From NCBI GenBank assembly GCA_902167985.1, contig CABHNZ010000017.1, positions 1-64,000 on the forward strand: 64,000 nt of DNA, written 5' to 3'. Below the pieces are notes generated by a model. It was not told the origin of the DNA and made no database searches. It was given only the letters and a program-made list of their open reading frames with translations. The translations under genes were made by a program, and so were the position numbers. This DNA comes from Shinella sp. UYSO24. GTDB lineage: Bacteria; Pseudomonadota; Alphaproteobacteria; Rhizobiales; Rhizobiaceae. Shown piece by piece: positions 1-9,993 of the stretch (its first letter is position 1; the number at the start of each line of letters is the position of its first letter).

Positions 1-71
1 ACCTGCTGATCGCCTGGAATTTCAAGATCGGGCAGGTGACGGGCGCGCGGCCGGCCATGGAAGGGCCGTGA
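1..71 (+). CDS. C-terminal end of an unidentified protein (partial)
   Basis: An open frame enters from the left edge in the phase whose codons start at base 3 and ends at TGA 69-71. Only the last 22 residues are visible (LLIAWNFK...AMEGP). They are too few to assign a family. The frame is open to the window edge and is followed by an intergenic inverted repeat, which fits the end of a real gene, but this cannot be proven here. Confidence 0.45.
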   Translation, partial: LLIAWNFKIGQVTGARPAMEGP

Positions 72-132
72 CGAGCGACGAGCCGGATCAGGCGCCGGTT
101 GCTTCGTGGCAAGACCTCTCGAACACCTCCAC

Positions 133-218
133 CGTCATGCTCGGGCTTGTCCCGGGCATCTGCCCACGCCCGATTTCGTTGACGTGTTTAGATCCTCGGG
201 ACGAGCCCGAGGATGACG
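133..218. repeat. Intergenic inverted repeat with 30-bp arms
   Basis: The arm at 133-162 and the reverse complement of 189-218 match at about 25 of 30 positions. Both carry the core CTCGGGCT-GTCCCG, and each arm is itself partly palindromic. The element lies just after the stop of the partial gene. Short palindromic elements of this kind, with a CTCGGGC...GTCCCGAG core, are common between genes in rhizobia. It could act as a bidirectional transcription or mRNA end. Confidence 0.6.
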
Positions 219-248
219 TTGGTGGTTGGGGATGCCCCCACAATGAGC

Positions 249-557
249 TTACCGCTTGCGCACAAACTCCGTGCGCAGGACCAGACCCTTGATCGTGTCG
301 TGGCGGCAGTCGATCTCTTCCGGGTTATCGGTCAGCCGGATGGAGCGGATGACGGTGCCCTGTTTCAGCGTCTGGTTGGCGCCCTTGACCTTGAGATCCT
401 TGACCAGCGACACGCTGTCGCCGTCCTTCAGCACGTTGCCGGCGGCATCGAGCACCTCGACTGCGCCCTTTGCCGCGGCAGCTGCCGCGATTTCGGAGGC
501 CGGGCGCCATTCGCCCGTGGCCTCGTCATAGATATATTCGTCGTCGTCAGCTGCCAT
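249..557 (-). CDS. PhnA/YjdM-like C-terminal domain protein
   Basis: A 102-residue protein made mostly of the PhnA C-terminal domain. The family pattern is clear: DGDSVSLVKDLKVKG, then KQGTVIRSIRLTDNPEEIDC and GLVLRTEFVRK. The zinc-ribbon N-terminus of the longer PhnA/YjdM proteins is absent and is replaced by an acidic segment (AADDDEYIYDE). PhnA was named from the alkylphosphonate gene cluster, but its biochemical role is not established and no phosphonate genes are nearby. I chose the ATG at 557 because a G-rich ribosome site precedes it; an in-frame ATG at 578 has none. Confidence 0.8.
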   Translation of the reverse strand: MAADDDEYIYDEATGEWRPASEIAAAAAAKGAVEVLDAAGNVLKDGDSVSLVKDLKVKGANQTLKQGTVIRSIRLTDNPEEIDCRHDTIKGLVLRTEFVRKR

Positions 558-651
558 GGCCCTGCCCTTTTCTCGCATTTCGTGACTATCGGTCGGAAAT
601 GCGCCTTACAGGAGAGAGGCGTGGCGCCGCAAGTGGCAAGCACCAGCCAGA

Positions 652-1486
652 TTACCGTTTCGGCGCGACGAGGCAGAAGAAGGCGCCTGCGGGTCGGTCG
701 CCTGGACGATCCAGCTGTCGCCGGGCACTTCCATCGGGCCGTTGACGATGGTGCCGCCGCCCGCCGTGATCCTGCCGATTGCCGCATCGATCGCATCGAC
801 GTGAAATAATAGCTCCAGCAGGCGACCGGCACGGTCGGCGGCCTGGTCATCATGCCACCGATCGCCTCGGCCTGATGGGCGAAGATGCGATAGGTGCCCA
901 TCGGCCCCATGTCGAAATCGTGGTGCTTCGTCCATCCGAAGACTTTTGAATAGAAATCAAAGGCTTCTTCGCCGTCTCCGGCATAGAGCTCGCGCCAGCC
1001 GACCGTGCCCGGCTCGCCCGCCGCCGGCTCGCGCGGCGGATTTTCCGGCGGCAGCGGCGTCATGATGCAGAGGACCGCGCCATGCGGATCGGCAACCACG
1101 GCAAAGCGGCCGACATTCGGAATATCGTCCGGTGCGCGCCGGACAGTTCCGCCAAGGCGCTCGTATTCCAGCGCCGTCGCATCGACATCATCCACCGCGA
1201 CATAGCCGGTCCAGTTGGGCGGCAATTGACCTTCGAGTTCTGGCGGGAAGGTCATCATGCCGCCGATGCCGGGGCAGTTCTCTCCCTCGCCGATCTCGAA
1301 GATATAATAGGGCGGCATGCCCGGCATGCTCATTTCGGATGTCTTCCAGCCGACGACATCGCCATAGAAAAGGCCGGCCGCGGCCGTGTCGCCGGTCATC
1401 AGCTCACACCAAATGAACTTGCCGTGAGTTTCACTGCGCGGATGGGTCAACCCGGCCATCTGGCCCTGTACAGCACTGTCAGACAT
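652..1486 (-). CDS. Two-domain VOC (glyoxalase/bleomycin-resistance fold) protein, frameshifted
   Basis: Two tandem vicinal-oxygen-chelate modules of about 120 residues, beginning near FIWCELMTGDTAAAG and near VGWRELYAGDGEEAFDF. This layout is typical of bacterial two-domain VOC proteins of unknown substrate. The start at 1486 follows a strong GGAGGAGAA site. The frame breaks near 802 and near 685. Adding a C to a C run at the first site and a G to a G run at the second restores YYFHVDAIDAAIG and DPQGAFFCLVAPKR with a TAA at 652, giving about 278 residues. I treat it as one intact gene with sequencing errors. No operon partner is evident. Confidence 0.75.
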
Positions 1487-1953
1487 GCGCTTCTCCTCCG
1501 AGGTTTTCCGCCCGGATCGACGTTTCGGGCGTCGAATGGAGCCTAGCACATGTTCAGCCTGAGGTAGCCATAAACCATAAAACAGCACGCGATAGGTAAG
1601 CTTTCCATTTTATGCTAAACTTATGGTCGCGACAGTTTGCAGGAAGTTCGGGAATGCCTGCACAAATGAACAAATGGTACGTTCATCGCTTGCCAGAATG
1701 ACGCAGGTGGCATTATACCGCAGCTGCGGGGTCGAGAAACCCGTGGCCGCAGCGCGACGGGAGGTGCGTGACGGCGGAAGTTTCATGAACGCTCCCGTTC
1801 CGTCATATTGCGCCGGGTCGAGGGTGTTCGTTCTATCGAGAGCGACGATGACCGGCTTTGCTTTGCCCCTGACTGATCAGCCTTCCGGCCAGTGCAAGAC
1901 CCTGCTTTTCAACTGTCCTTTCGGTCACAACAAAAAGCGGAGTTGAAATACTC
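1487..1953. other. Intergenic region without a recognisable gene
   Basis: These 467 bases separate the divergent VOC gene and the glucose dehydrogenase. Open frames here are short and lack family resemblance or a good ribosome site. The promoters of both flanking genes should lie here. The dehydrogenase start at 1954 has GGAG about 11 bases upstream. I see no clear terminator, riboswitch or repeat. Confidence 0.6.
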
Positions 1954-4381
1954 ATGACCACCCCAACAAGCGCCCCTTCGGCGATCGCCAAGATCTGGCT
2001 GATCGTTCTGGGCGTCGTCCTCGTCGCAGCCGGGCTTTTCTTTGCCATCGGCGGTGCCAAGCTCGTGTCGCTCGGCGGCAGCTGGTACTTCCTGATCTCG
2101 GGCGTGCTGATCGTCATTGCCGGCGCGCTCGTCGCGTTCCGCAAGGCTTCCGGCGCGCTGCTTTTCGGCCTCGTCACCATCGGCACCGCCATCTGGGCCG
2201 TCTATGACGCCGGCCTCGACTACTGGCCGCTCAATTCGCGCCTTCTGGCCTTCGGTATCGGCGGTGCGGTGATTGCCGCCACCTATCCGATCCTGCGTCG
2301 CGCCGGCGGCCGTTCGCCGGCCTATGCGCCGTCGTTCATCGTCGCCGTCCTTCTGGCGCTTGCCTCTGCCGGCGGCGTTGCCGCCATGTTCGTACCGCAC
2401 CCGACCGTTGCCTTTACCGGCACCGAGCAGCCGCTCGTTCCGGTCGATCCGGCCACGGAACAGAAGAACTGGGAAGCCTATGGCAACACGCCGGGCGGCT
2501 CGCGCTTTGCCGCGCTCAACCAGATCACCCGCGACAACGTCAAGGATCTGACGGTTGCCTGGACCTACCGGACCGGCGACACCCCGATCAGCCCCGGCGG
2601 CGGCGGCGCGGAAGACCAGGAAACCCCGCTGCAGGTCGGCGACAAGGTGTTCCTGTGCACCCCGCACAACAATGTCATCGCCATCGATGCCGATACCGGC
2701 AAGCAGCTGTGGAAGAACGAGATCAACGCCAAGTCGTCCGTCTGGATGCGTTGCCGCGGTCTTGCCTATTTCGATGCGACCCAGGCTCTCGTACAGCCGA
2801 CCGCGCCGAACTCCACCCCGGTCACAGCCGTCTCGGTCGCTTCCGGCGCGCTTTGCCAGCGCCGTCTGCTGATGAACACGATCAACGCGGAACTGATCGC
2901 CATCGATGCCGATACCGGCGCGTTTTGCCCGGATTTCGGCAAGAATGGCCGCGTCGACCTGAAGATCGGCATGGGCAATGCGCCTGATCCGCAATATGTC
3001 CTGACCTCTGCCCCGACGCTTGCCGGCACCACCGTCGTCGTCGGCGGCCGTATCGCCGACAACGTCCAGGTCGACATGCCGGGCGGCGTCATGCGCGGCT
3101 TCGACGTGATCACCGGCGAACTGCGCTGGGCCTTCGACCCGGGCAACCCGGAAATCACCAAGCTGCCGCCGGAAGGCCAGACCTATACGCGTTCGACCCC
3201 GAACGTCTGGGCTGCCATGTCCTACGATCCTGCCTCCAACACCGTGTTCCTGCCGGTCGGCAGCCCGTCGGTCGACCTTTACGGCGCGACCCGCACGCGC
3301 TCGACCACAAGTATGGCGCATCCATGCTGGCGCTCGACGCCACGACCGGTCGCGAAAAGTGGGTCTACCAGACCGTCCATAACGACCTGTGGGACTTCGA
3401 CGTTCCGATGCAGCCTTCGTTCTTCGACTTCAAGAAGAAGGACGGCACGACTGTTCCGGCGCTCACCTTCGGCACCAAGGCCGGCCAGATCTGGGTTCTC
3501 GACCGCGCCACCGGCCAGCCGCTGACGGAAGTCGCGGACGTTCCGGTCAAGCCGGGCAAGATCCCGAACGAGCCTTACGCACCGACGCAGAAGCTCTCCG
3601 TCGGCATGCCGCAGATCGGTGCGCAGACGCTGACCGAAAGCGACATGTGGGGTGCAACCCCGTTCGACCAGCTGTTGTGCCGTATCGCCTTCAAGGGCAT
3701 GCGTTATGACGGCGTCTACACGGTTCCGGGCACCGACCTTGCGCTGAACTTCCCCGGCTCGCTCGGTGGCATGAACTGGGGCGGTTTCTCGACCGACCCG
3801 ACGACGAACACGATCTTCGTCAACGACATGCGCCTCGGCCTGTGGATCCAGATGAAGGAAGCCGCACCGACGACCGCCGTCGCCAGCGGTTCGGAAGCCA
3901 CCAACACCGTCATGGGCGTCGTGCCGATGAAGGGCACGCCCTATGCAGTCGACAAGAACCGCTTCCTCTCGGCGCTCGGCATTCCCTGCCAGGAACCGCC
4001 GTTCGGTTCGCTCACCGCAATCGACATGAACACCCAGCAGATCAAGTGGCAGGTTCCGCTCGGCACCGTCGAGGACACCGGCCCGATGGGTATCAAGATG
4101 GGCGTTCCGATCCCGATCGGCATGCGACGATCGGTGGCTCGCTTGCCACCCAGGGCGGCCTCGTCTTCTTCGCAGCCACCCAGGACTATTACCTGCGTGC
4201 CTTCGATTCGCAGACCGGCAAGGAAGTCTGGAAAGCCCGCATGCCTGTCGGCAGCCAGGGTACTCCGATGACCTACAAGTCTCCGAAGACCGGCAAGCAG
4301 TATATCGTCATCTCGGCCGGCGGCGCCCGCCAGTCGCCCGATCGCGGCGACTATGTGATCGCCTACGCGCTGCCGAACTAA
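1954..4381 (+). CDS. gcd: Membrane-bound PQQ-dependent dehydrogenase, glucose/quinate/shikimate type
   Basis: Oxidises glucose (or a related polyol) in the periplasm with PQQ and passes electrons to ubiquinone. Residues 1-150 hold about five membrane segments. The rest is the PQQ beta-propeller, with repeated blade motifs such as NVIAIDADTGKQLWK and AFDSQTGKEVWK. The repaired length of about 809 residues matches the family (about 800). The frame breaks near 3298 and near 4126. One extra C in a C pair at each site restores ATRTPLDHKYGASM and IGMPTIGGSLATQGG, so sequence error is likely. No PQQ-synthesis genes are in the window. A strong terminator follows. Glucose, rather than quinate or shikimate, is the family default, not shown by sequence. 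Confidence 0.85.
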
Positions 4382-4411
4382 GTTCGACGCGATACGACTA
4401 AGAAACGGAAG

Positions 4412-4438
4412 ATGCCCGGCTCAATGCCGGGCATTTTT
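4412..4438 (+). terminator. Rho-independent terminator after gcd
   Basis: A perfect 9-bp stem ATGCCCGGC/GCCGGGCAT with loop TCAAT, followed by a T run. It lies 30 bases after the gcd stop. Confidence 0.85.
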
Positions 4439-4673
4439 CATGGTGGATGAGGCTGTCCACCGAGGCAGGGCCGCCTCGGGCGCGACGAAGCCATAAGTGG
4501 CATTTTGCGGCACATCGCGCAGCATTTCGAAAAAGTGAATAGGAATCACCACTCTGGCGGGTGATAACAAACCCGTGAAAACACGGTTTTGCCGCATGAC
4601 GTCTCCAAATTGCTGCAATGCGTCATAGATTACTCTGTTGCGCATAACGCAGAGAGTGAACGAGGACGTATTC

Positions 4674-5573
4674 ATGGTTTTACCGCAATCCGCCCGCCTA
4701 CACCGCATGCTTGGCTATATCGGCTGGCCGCTCGCCCTTCTGTTCGTCTGGGACATTCTGGTCACTCTGGCCTATGTCTACCTGCCACATCCCTGGCTGA
4801 ACCTGCCTGTCCTGCCGATGAGCCTTCTCGGTTCGGCACTGGCGCTGTTTCTCGGATTTCGCAACAACAATGCCTATAACCGCTGGTGGGAGGCCCGCAC
4901 GCTGTGGGGGGCGATGGTCAATGCCTCGCGCTCCTTCGGCCGCGAGGTCTATCACCTGATCGACAAGACACCGGAGGCGGAAGCCACCCGCCACGGGCTG
5001 GTGCTGCGCCAGATCGCCTATGTGCATGCGCTGCGCTGCCACCTGCGCGGCCAGCCGAAATGCGAGGAGATCCAGGATTACCTGCCCGATGACGAGGTGG
5101 AGCGGCTGCAGCATGTCAACAACGTGCCGAATGCCATCCTGAACCAGAGTGCCGCGATGATCGCGGAAGCGGCCCGCCGGGGCTGGGTCGACAGCTATCG
5201 GCGCATCCAGATGGAGCGGCTGCTCGTCGACATGAGCAATGCACAGGGCGGCATGGAGCGGATCAAGAACACGCCGCTGCCGCGCGAATATGCCTATTAT
5301 CCGACGCTGTTCGTGCATGCCTTCTGCCTGCTGCTGCCGATCGGCCTCGTTGACAGCCTGACGATCTTCACCCCGCTTGCCTCGACCGTGGTCGGCTTCA
5401 TGCTGCTTGCCATGGACCGGATCGGCGCCGACCTGCAGGATCCCTTCGCCAATCGCGCCCATGACGTGCCGCTTTCGTCGATCTGCCGGACGATCCAGAT
5501 CGACCTCGAACAGCTGATCGGCAAACCGGCCCCGGCCAAGCCGCTGCAGCCGGTGGGCAATGTTCTCTGGTAG
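4674..5573 (+). CDS. Bestrophin-family (UPF0187) anion channel
   Basis: A 299-residue membrane protein of the bacterial bestrophin family. The signature FLGFRNNNAYNRWWEARTLWG sits near residues 60-80, just after the second membrane segment, and the C-terminal half has the expected pair of membrane segments (YPTLFVHAFCLLLPIGLVDSL and TVVGFMLLAMDRIG). Known bacterial homologues form pentameric ion channels; the ion preference here is unknown. The ATG at 4674 is preferred over 4638 because GAGG lies about 9 bases upstream. The gene is monocistronic, with a terminator of its own. Confidence 0.88.
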   Translation: MVLPQSARLHRMLGYIGWPLALLFVWDILVTLAYVYLPHPWLNLPVLPMSLLGSALALFLGFRNNNAYNRWWEARTLWGAMVNASRSFGREVYHLIDKTPEAEATRHGLVLRQIAYVHALRCHLRGQPKCEEIQDYLPDDEVERLQHVNNVPNAILNQSAAMIAEAARRGWVDSYRRIQMERLLVDMSNAQGGMERIKNTPLPREYAYYPTLFVHAFCLLLPIGLVDSLTIFTPLASTVVGFMLLAMDRIGADLQDPFANRAHDVPLSSICRTIQIDLEQLIGKPAPAKPLQPVGNVLW

Positions 5574-5628
5574 GGCCCCGATCCATGCGCTGACCTCCGC
5601 CAGAACATGCCTCTGAACCAATCCGAGA

Positions 5629-5655
5629 ACGCCCGCCTGACAAGGCGGGCGTTTT
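5629..5655 (+). terminator. Rho-independent terminator after the bestrophin gene
   Basis: A 10-bp perfect stem ACGCCCGCCT/AGGCGGGCGT with loop GACA, followed by TTT. It lies about 55 bases after the stop. Confidence 0.8.
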
Positions 5656-5742
5656 CCGTCCTCTCCACCGATCACTTTGCAGTCTGCCGTAAATTCGGCG
5701 TGATCGGCCCCGAGCTTTCGGAAAAAACAGGGGACGACAGGA

Positions 5743-6732
5743 ATGGCAACCAAATGGCGCAAAGCCTCGGCGGGGGTCATCGCTCTCATCGCCGGCGTGG
5801 CTGCGGTGATCTTTCTCATCAATACGAACATGCTGGCCGCACGGCCGGATGGCCAGCCGATCCTGCTTGCGCATCGCGGCATGGCACCGCGCTACGACAT
5901 GACCGGCGTGAAGGCCGGTACCTGTACGGCGACGCGGATGCTGCCCTCGGGTGACGTCTTCATCGAAAACACCATCGCCTCGATGCGGGCAAGCTTCGAC
6001 GCCGGCGCCGATGCCGTGGAATTCGACATCCACCCGACGACCGATGGCGAGTTCGCCGTATTCCACGACTGGACGCTCGACTGCCGGACGGATGGCCATG
6101 GCGTGACGCGCGAACATTCGATGGCTGATCTGCGCAAGCTCGATGTCGGCTATGGCTATACGGCCGATGACGGCAAGACCTTTCCGTTTCGCGGCAAGGG
6201 GATCGGCCTGATGCCGACGCTGCGCGAAGTGCTCGAGACGTTTCCGGGCAAGGGTTTTCTGATCAATATCAAGAGCAATTCGCCGAAAGAGGGCGAGCTT
6301 CTCGCCGCCTATCTCAAACCTTATCCGAAAAGTGTGCGCGACAAGCTGTTCGTCTATGGCGGCGAGCGGCCGACCGCCGTGCTGAAGCAGCTGATGCCGG
6401 ACCTGAAGACGACGACGCGGGTTTCGGCCATGGCCTGTCTCAAGGATTATTCCCGCTGGGGCTGGTCGGGCATCGTGCCCGCCTCCTGCAGCAACGGCGT
6501 CGTCTACCTGCCGGTCAACATAGCGCCGCACCTGTGGGGCTGGCCCTACCGGATGCTGGACCGCTTTCGCAGCGCCGGAAGCGAGGTTTTCGTCATCGGC
6601 CCCTATCACGGCGGCAATTATTCGAGTGGCGTCGATACGCTGAAGGATTACAAGGATTTGCCCACCGATTGGCCGGGCGGGATCATGACCAACGAGCTGA
6701 CGCTGATCGCAGGGGCGATGGGCCGGCACTGA
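5743..6732 (+). CDS. Glycerophosphodiester phosphodiesterase family protein
   Basis: A 329-residue GDPD-fold protein that should hydrolyse glycerophosphodiesters to glycerol-3-phosphate and an alcohol. An N-terminal signal anchor (VIALIAGVAAVIFLI, residues 12-27) points to an exported or membrane-tethered enzyme. The catalytic signature is present: LAHRGMAP near residue 44, then VEFDIHPTTDGEFAVFHD with the metal-binding Glu, Asp and His. The family is broad and the substrate is not visible. The next gene, ddl, starts 60 bases downstream on the same strand, so the two may be co-transcribed. Confidence 0.85.
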   Translation: MATKWRKASAGVIALIAGVAAVIFLINTNMLAARPDGQPILLAHRGMAPRYDMTGVKAGTCTATRMLPSGDVFIENTIASMRASFDAGADAVEFDIHPTTDGEFAVFHDWTLDCRTDGHGVTREHSMADLRKLDVGYGYTADDGKTFPFRGKGIGLMPTLREVLETFPGKGFLINIKSNSPKEGELLAAYLKPYPKSVRDKLFVYGGERPTAVLKQLMPDLKTTTRVSAMACLKDYSRWGWSGIVPASCSNGVVYLPVNIAPHLWGWPYRMLDRFRSAGSEVFVIGPYHGGNYSSGVDTLKDYKDLPTDWPGGIMTNELTLIAGAMGRH

Positions 6733-6791
6733 CGGTCGAGCGACATTTCAGACAGGACCGGCGGGGCGCCGGGATCGAGAGAAGGACGGGC

Positions 6792-7871
6792 ATGATACAG
6801 GGTTCGAAAAGAGTGCGGATTGCGGTTCTGTTTGGCGGGCGCTCCGCCGAGCATGACGTCTCGGTAATGTCGGCGACCAATGTGGTGAACGGGCTCGATC
6901 CGGCGCGCTATGACGTGGTGCCGATCTTCGTGACCCGGCAGGGGCGATGGCTCCTGAGCGCCATTGAGGACGATGGCACGCTCGCCCAGCCTTCGCGCGG
7001 CACCGAGATTGCGCTCGTGCCGGGCGGTCACGGTCAGGCGGTGGCGCTGCCGGATCACGGGCCGATGCGCGATCTGCCGCGGATCGACATTCTCTTTCCG
7101 GTTCTGCACGGGCTTTTCGGCGAGGATGGATCGGTGCAGGGGCTGGCCGAGGTGGCGCGCGTGCCGCTCGTCGGCTGCGGCATTCTCGGCTCGGCGACGG
7201 CGCTGGACAAGGTGATCGCCAAGCGGCTGCTGCTGGCCGCCGGCCTGCCGGTGGCGCGCTCGGTGACGATTGCCGAGGGCGAGGCACCGCTTTTCGATCA
7301 GCTCGAAGAGACACTCGGCCTGCCCGTGTTCATCAAGCCAGCGCGGCAGGGTTCTTCCGTCGGGGTCAGAAAAGTGTCCGGCAGCCAGGAATATGGGCCG
7401 GCGCTGAAAGAAGGGTTCCGGCATGACCGGAGCCTGCTCGCGGAAGAGTTCATCAAGGGGCGCGAGATCGAGTTCAGCGTGCTCGAAGATACGCAAGGCG
7501 GCCTCTTCGTCTCACGGCCCGGCGAGATCGTGCCGGCGGAGGTGCATGGTTTCTACAGCTATGACGCCAAATATATCGATGAGGGTGGTGCTGCCCTGAA
7601 AGTGCCGGCCGACCTGCCGGCCGAGACCGAGGAAGCCATGCGCAAGATGGCGGCCGAGGCCTTTCGTGCGCTTGGCTGCGACGGCATGGCGCGCGTCGAC
7701 TTTTTCCTGATGGATGATTTCAGCTTCGTGGTGAACGAGGTGAACACCATCCCCGGCTTTACCAATATCAGCATGTATTCCAAGGCGATGGCGGCAAGCG
7801 GCGTCGACTATGGCACGGTGCTCGACCGGCTGATCGCGCATGGTCTGGCACGGGCTGAACGGACGCACTGA
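6792..7871 (+). CDS. ddl: D-alanine--D-alanine ligase
   Basis: Joins two D-alanines with ATP in the cytoplasm for peptidoglycan precursor synthesis. The 359-residue length and motifs fit the DdlA-type: VAVLFGGRSAEHDVSV at the N-terminus, LFPVLHGLFGEDGSVQG, the ATP-grasp stretch FIKPARQGSSVGV, and the C-terminal VNEVNTIPGFTNISMYS. The start at 6792 is preceded by GAAGGACGGG. It lies outside any mur/fts cluster, so it may be a second copy besides a cell-division-cluster ddlB; that cannot be seen here. It is convergent with the MFS gene. Confidence 0.92.
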   Translation: MIQGSKRVRIAVLFGGRSAEHDVSVMSATNVVNGLDPARYDVVPIFVTRQGRWLLSAIEDDGTLAQPSRGTEIALVPGGHGQAVALPDHGPMRDLPRIDILFPVLHGLFGEDGSVQGLAEVARVPLVGCGILGSATALDKVIAKRLLLAAGLPVARSVTIAEGEAPLFDQLEETLGLPVFIKPARQGSSVGVRKVSGSQEYGPALKEGFRHDRSLLAEEFIKGREIEFSVLEDTQGGLFVSRPGEIVPAEVHGFYSYDAKYIDEGGAALKVPADLPAETEEAMRKMAAEAFRALGCDGMARVDFFLMDDFSFVVNEVNTIPGFTNISMYSKAMAASGVDYGTVLDRLIAHGLARAERTH

Positions 7872-7901
7872 GCCGCAGGCGTGAAGCGGGCGGAGGGGTG
7901 T

Positions 7902-9234
7902 TCAATCAACCGTCGCGCAGCCCGTCGCGTCAGCCAGTGGCACCCGCATTTTCGCCCGTCTCCCCCGCACCTGCCTTCCGGCGGGTGCGAGACCGCGTGC
8001 CAAGGGGCGCCAGCCGAAGATGGTGGTGACGAGTACGCCCGCCGCCGCCACCCAGAATGGCAGGGTCAGCGCCACGCCACGCGGCAGAGGGCCATCGGCC
8101 AGCCGGACGATGGAACCGGACAGCGCCAGGCCAAGCGGTATCATGCCCCAGGCGAGCAGCCTGTAGGCGCTGTTGACCCGGCCCAGCAGCCGGTCGGGGA
8201 TCATCCGCTGGCGGGTGGAGACCGAGACGGTGTTCCAGACGAGGCCGGCGAACTCGAATAGGAACATGACGATGCCGAGCGAGACCGCATCCGGCGCCAG
8301 CGCCACGCCGATGAAGCTCGGCACCGACCAGAGGATCGTCAGCTGCGTGGTGCGGGCAGGCCCGAGGAAACGGACGATCCGCTCGCCGAGAAGACCGCCG
8401 GCAATGCCGCCGAGCGCGCCGGCCGCAAGGATGAGCCATAGGCGGTGGAGGACAGGCCGAGATTTTCCTGCACATGCAGGACGAGCGCGATCATCATCAT
8501 GTGGGAGAAGAGGTTCCACATGCCGGTGAGCCAGGCGAGCGTTCGCAGAAGCGGCGCATTGCGCAGGAAGGCCAGCCCTTCGGCAAGCTCCCGGCGCCAG
8601 TCTCTCGGCGGAGCGGCCTCATCCTTTGCGGGCGGAAGGTGCCGGCAATGCCTGCGACGATCAGGGCGGCGATGGCATAGGCGCCGGCATTGGCGGCGAA
8701 GGGCAGCGGCAGGAGGATCGCGACAAGAAGCGCGCCGAGCGGCGGGCCGACCAGCGCATTGCCGACAATCTCGATGCTCCAGAGCCGGCCATTGGCCTTT
8801 TCCAGTTCTTCATGCGGCACGAGCGAAGGGATCATGGTCTGGGCCGCGTTATCGCGGAAGACTTCGGCGGCGCCGATCACCAGCGCGGAGACCAGAAGAG
8901 CGATGAAGGCCGGCAGCGAGGCGACGCCTTCGGCGGGCGCTTCCTTGAGCGGCATGGAGAGAAGCAGCGCGACCAGCGCTGCGGCAAAGGCGATGCTTCT
9001 GACGATATCCATCTTGAGGATCAGCTTGCGCCGGTCCACACGGTCGGCAATCACGCCCGCCGGCAGGGCAAAGACCGCCCAGGGCAGACGCAGGGCGATG
9101 GCGACAAGGGCAACAAGAAGCGGATCGCGGGTAATCAGCGAAGCGGTCCATGCCCAGGCGATGGTGGCAATGCCATCTCCCAGATTGGTGAGCCCGCTTG
9201 CAGCGATGAAACGGGTGAGCGGCGAAAACGGCAT
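7902..9234 (-). CDS. MFS exporter of the EntS/MFS_3 type, frameshifted
   Basis: A twelve-segment major-facilitator protein of about 444 residues after repair. The N-terminal half has the family cytoplasmic-loop motif PAGVIADRVDRRKLI and AAEVFRDNAAQTMIPSLV, as in EntS-like exporters. The C-terminal half includes GGLLGERIVRFLG. The frame breaks near 8629 and near 8434; an added C in a C run at each site reconnects GTFRPPKDEAAP and STAYGLILAAG. Substrate unknown. It is convergent with ddl and divergent from nothing obvious, since the ohr gene upstream is on the same strand with its own terminator. Confidence 0.78.
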
Positions 9235-9376
9235 GTCTTACCCTCTGCTGCCGGTCCCCCTTGTTGAGTGATGCTTTTGCCGGCCGGGCGATCATGCCCC
9301 GGGAGACCCTATCGCGGTCAAGTGGCAATTCTTGCAGTGCGGGAAAAGCAGTCGCGTCCACGCCCGCCGGATGTGG

Positions 9377-9398
9377 AAAAGGGGCCGAATGGCCCCTC
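9377..9398 (-). terminator. Rho-independent terminator after ohr
   Basis: Read on the minus strand: GGGGCC-ATTC-GGCCCC followed by TTTT. It lies about 35 bases after the ohr stop and insulates it from the MFS gene. Confidence 0.75.
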
Positions 9399-9429
9399 TC
9401 CTACGACGTTCTTATCGGGCAATGCTGCC

Positions 9430-9852
9430 TCAGGCGACCGTGACCGGAACTTCGGTCGAGGTGCGCATGGCGTGGCTGTAAGGGCAGACGATATGGGCAG
9501 CGGCTGCGAGCTTTTCAGCGGTTTCCTTGTCGAGGCCCGGGATATGGACGTTGAGCGCCACTTCGATGCCGAAGCCGCCGCCATCTTCGCGCGGGCCGAT
9601 GCCGACGGTGGCCGACACGGTCGTGTCTTCCGGGATCTTCACCTTCTGCTGGCCGGCGACGAATTTCAGGGCGCCGAGGAAGCAGGCGGAATAGCCGGCT
9701 GCGAAGAGCTGTTCCGGGTTGGTGCCGGTGGCGCCATCGCCGCCGAGTTCCTTCGGAACGGTGAGCGTGACATCGAGAACGCCGTTTTCAGAAACGGCGC
9801 GGCCTGCACGGCCGCCGGTGGCAGAAGCCATGGTGGTGTAGAGGATCGGCAT
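9430..9852 (-). CDS. ohr: Organic hydroperoxide resistance protein Ohr
   Basis: A thiol peroxidase that reduces fatty-acid and other organic hydroperoxides in the cytoplasm. At 140 residues it has the family length. Both reactive cysteines are visible, in GYSACFLGALKF and in HIVCPYSHAMR, and the N-terminal ILYTTMASATGGR is typical. It is divergent from ohrR, with a perfect operator between them, so repression by OhrR and induction by organic peroxide are expected. Confidence 0.95.
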   Translation of the reverse strand: MPILYTTMASATGGRAGRAVSENGVLDVTLTVPKELGGDGATGTNPEQLFAAGYSACFLGALKFVAGQQKVKIPEDTTVSATVGIGPREDGGGFGIEVALNVHIPGLDKETAEKLAAAAHIVCPYSHAMRTSTEVPVTVA

Positions 9853-9882
9853 AGCAAACTTCCCTTCGTTACATAATTTGTC

Positions 9883-9897
9883 CGCAATTCAATTGCG
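9883..9897. promoter_or_regulatory. OhrR operator in the ohr-ohrR intergenic region
   Basis: A perfect 15-bp palindrome, CGCAATTCAATTGCG, with the AATT-N-AATT core known for OhrR sites in alphaproteobacteria. A weaker similar stretch (ACAATCTAATTACG) follows at about 9899. Its place between divergent ohr and ohrR fits control of both genes. Confidence 0.75.
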
Positions 9898-9993
9898 CAC
9901 AATCTAATTACGCGCATTGCAGTAGACCGTCAAGCCTGCGATAATGGCTGCAGTGAAAATTTAGTGCACGACACTGTGATGTCAGGATCGGCC

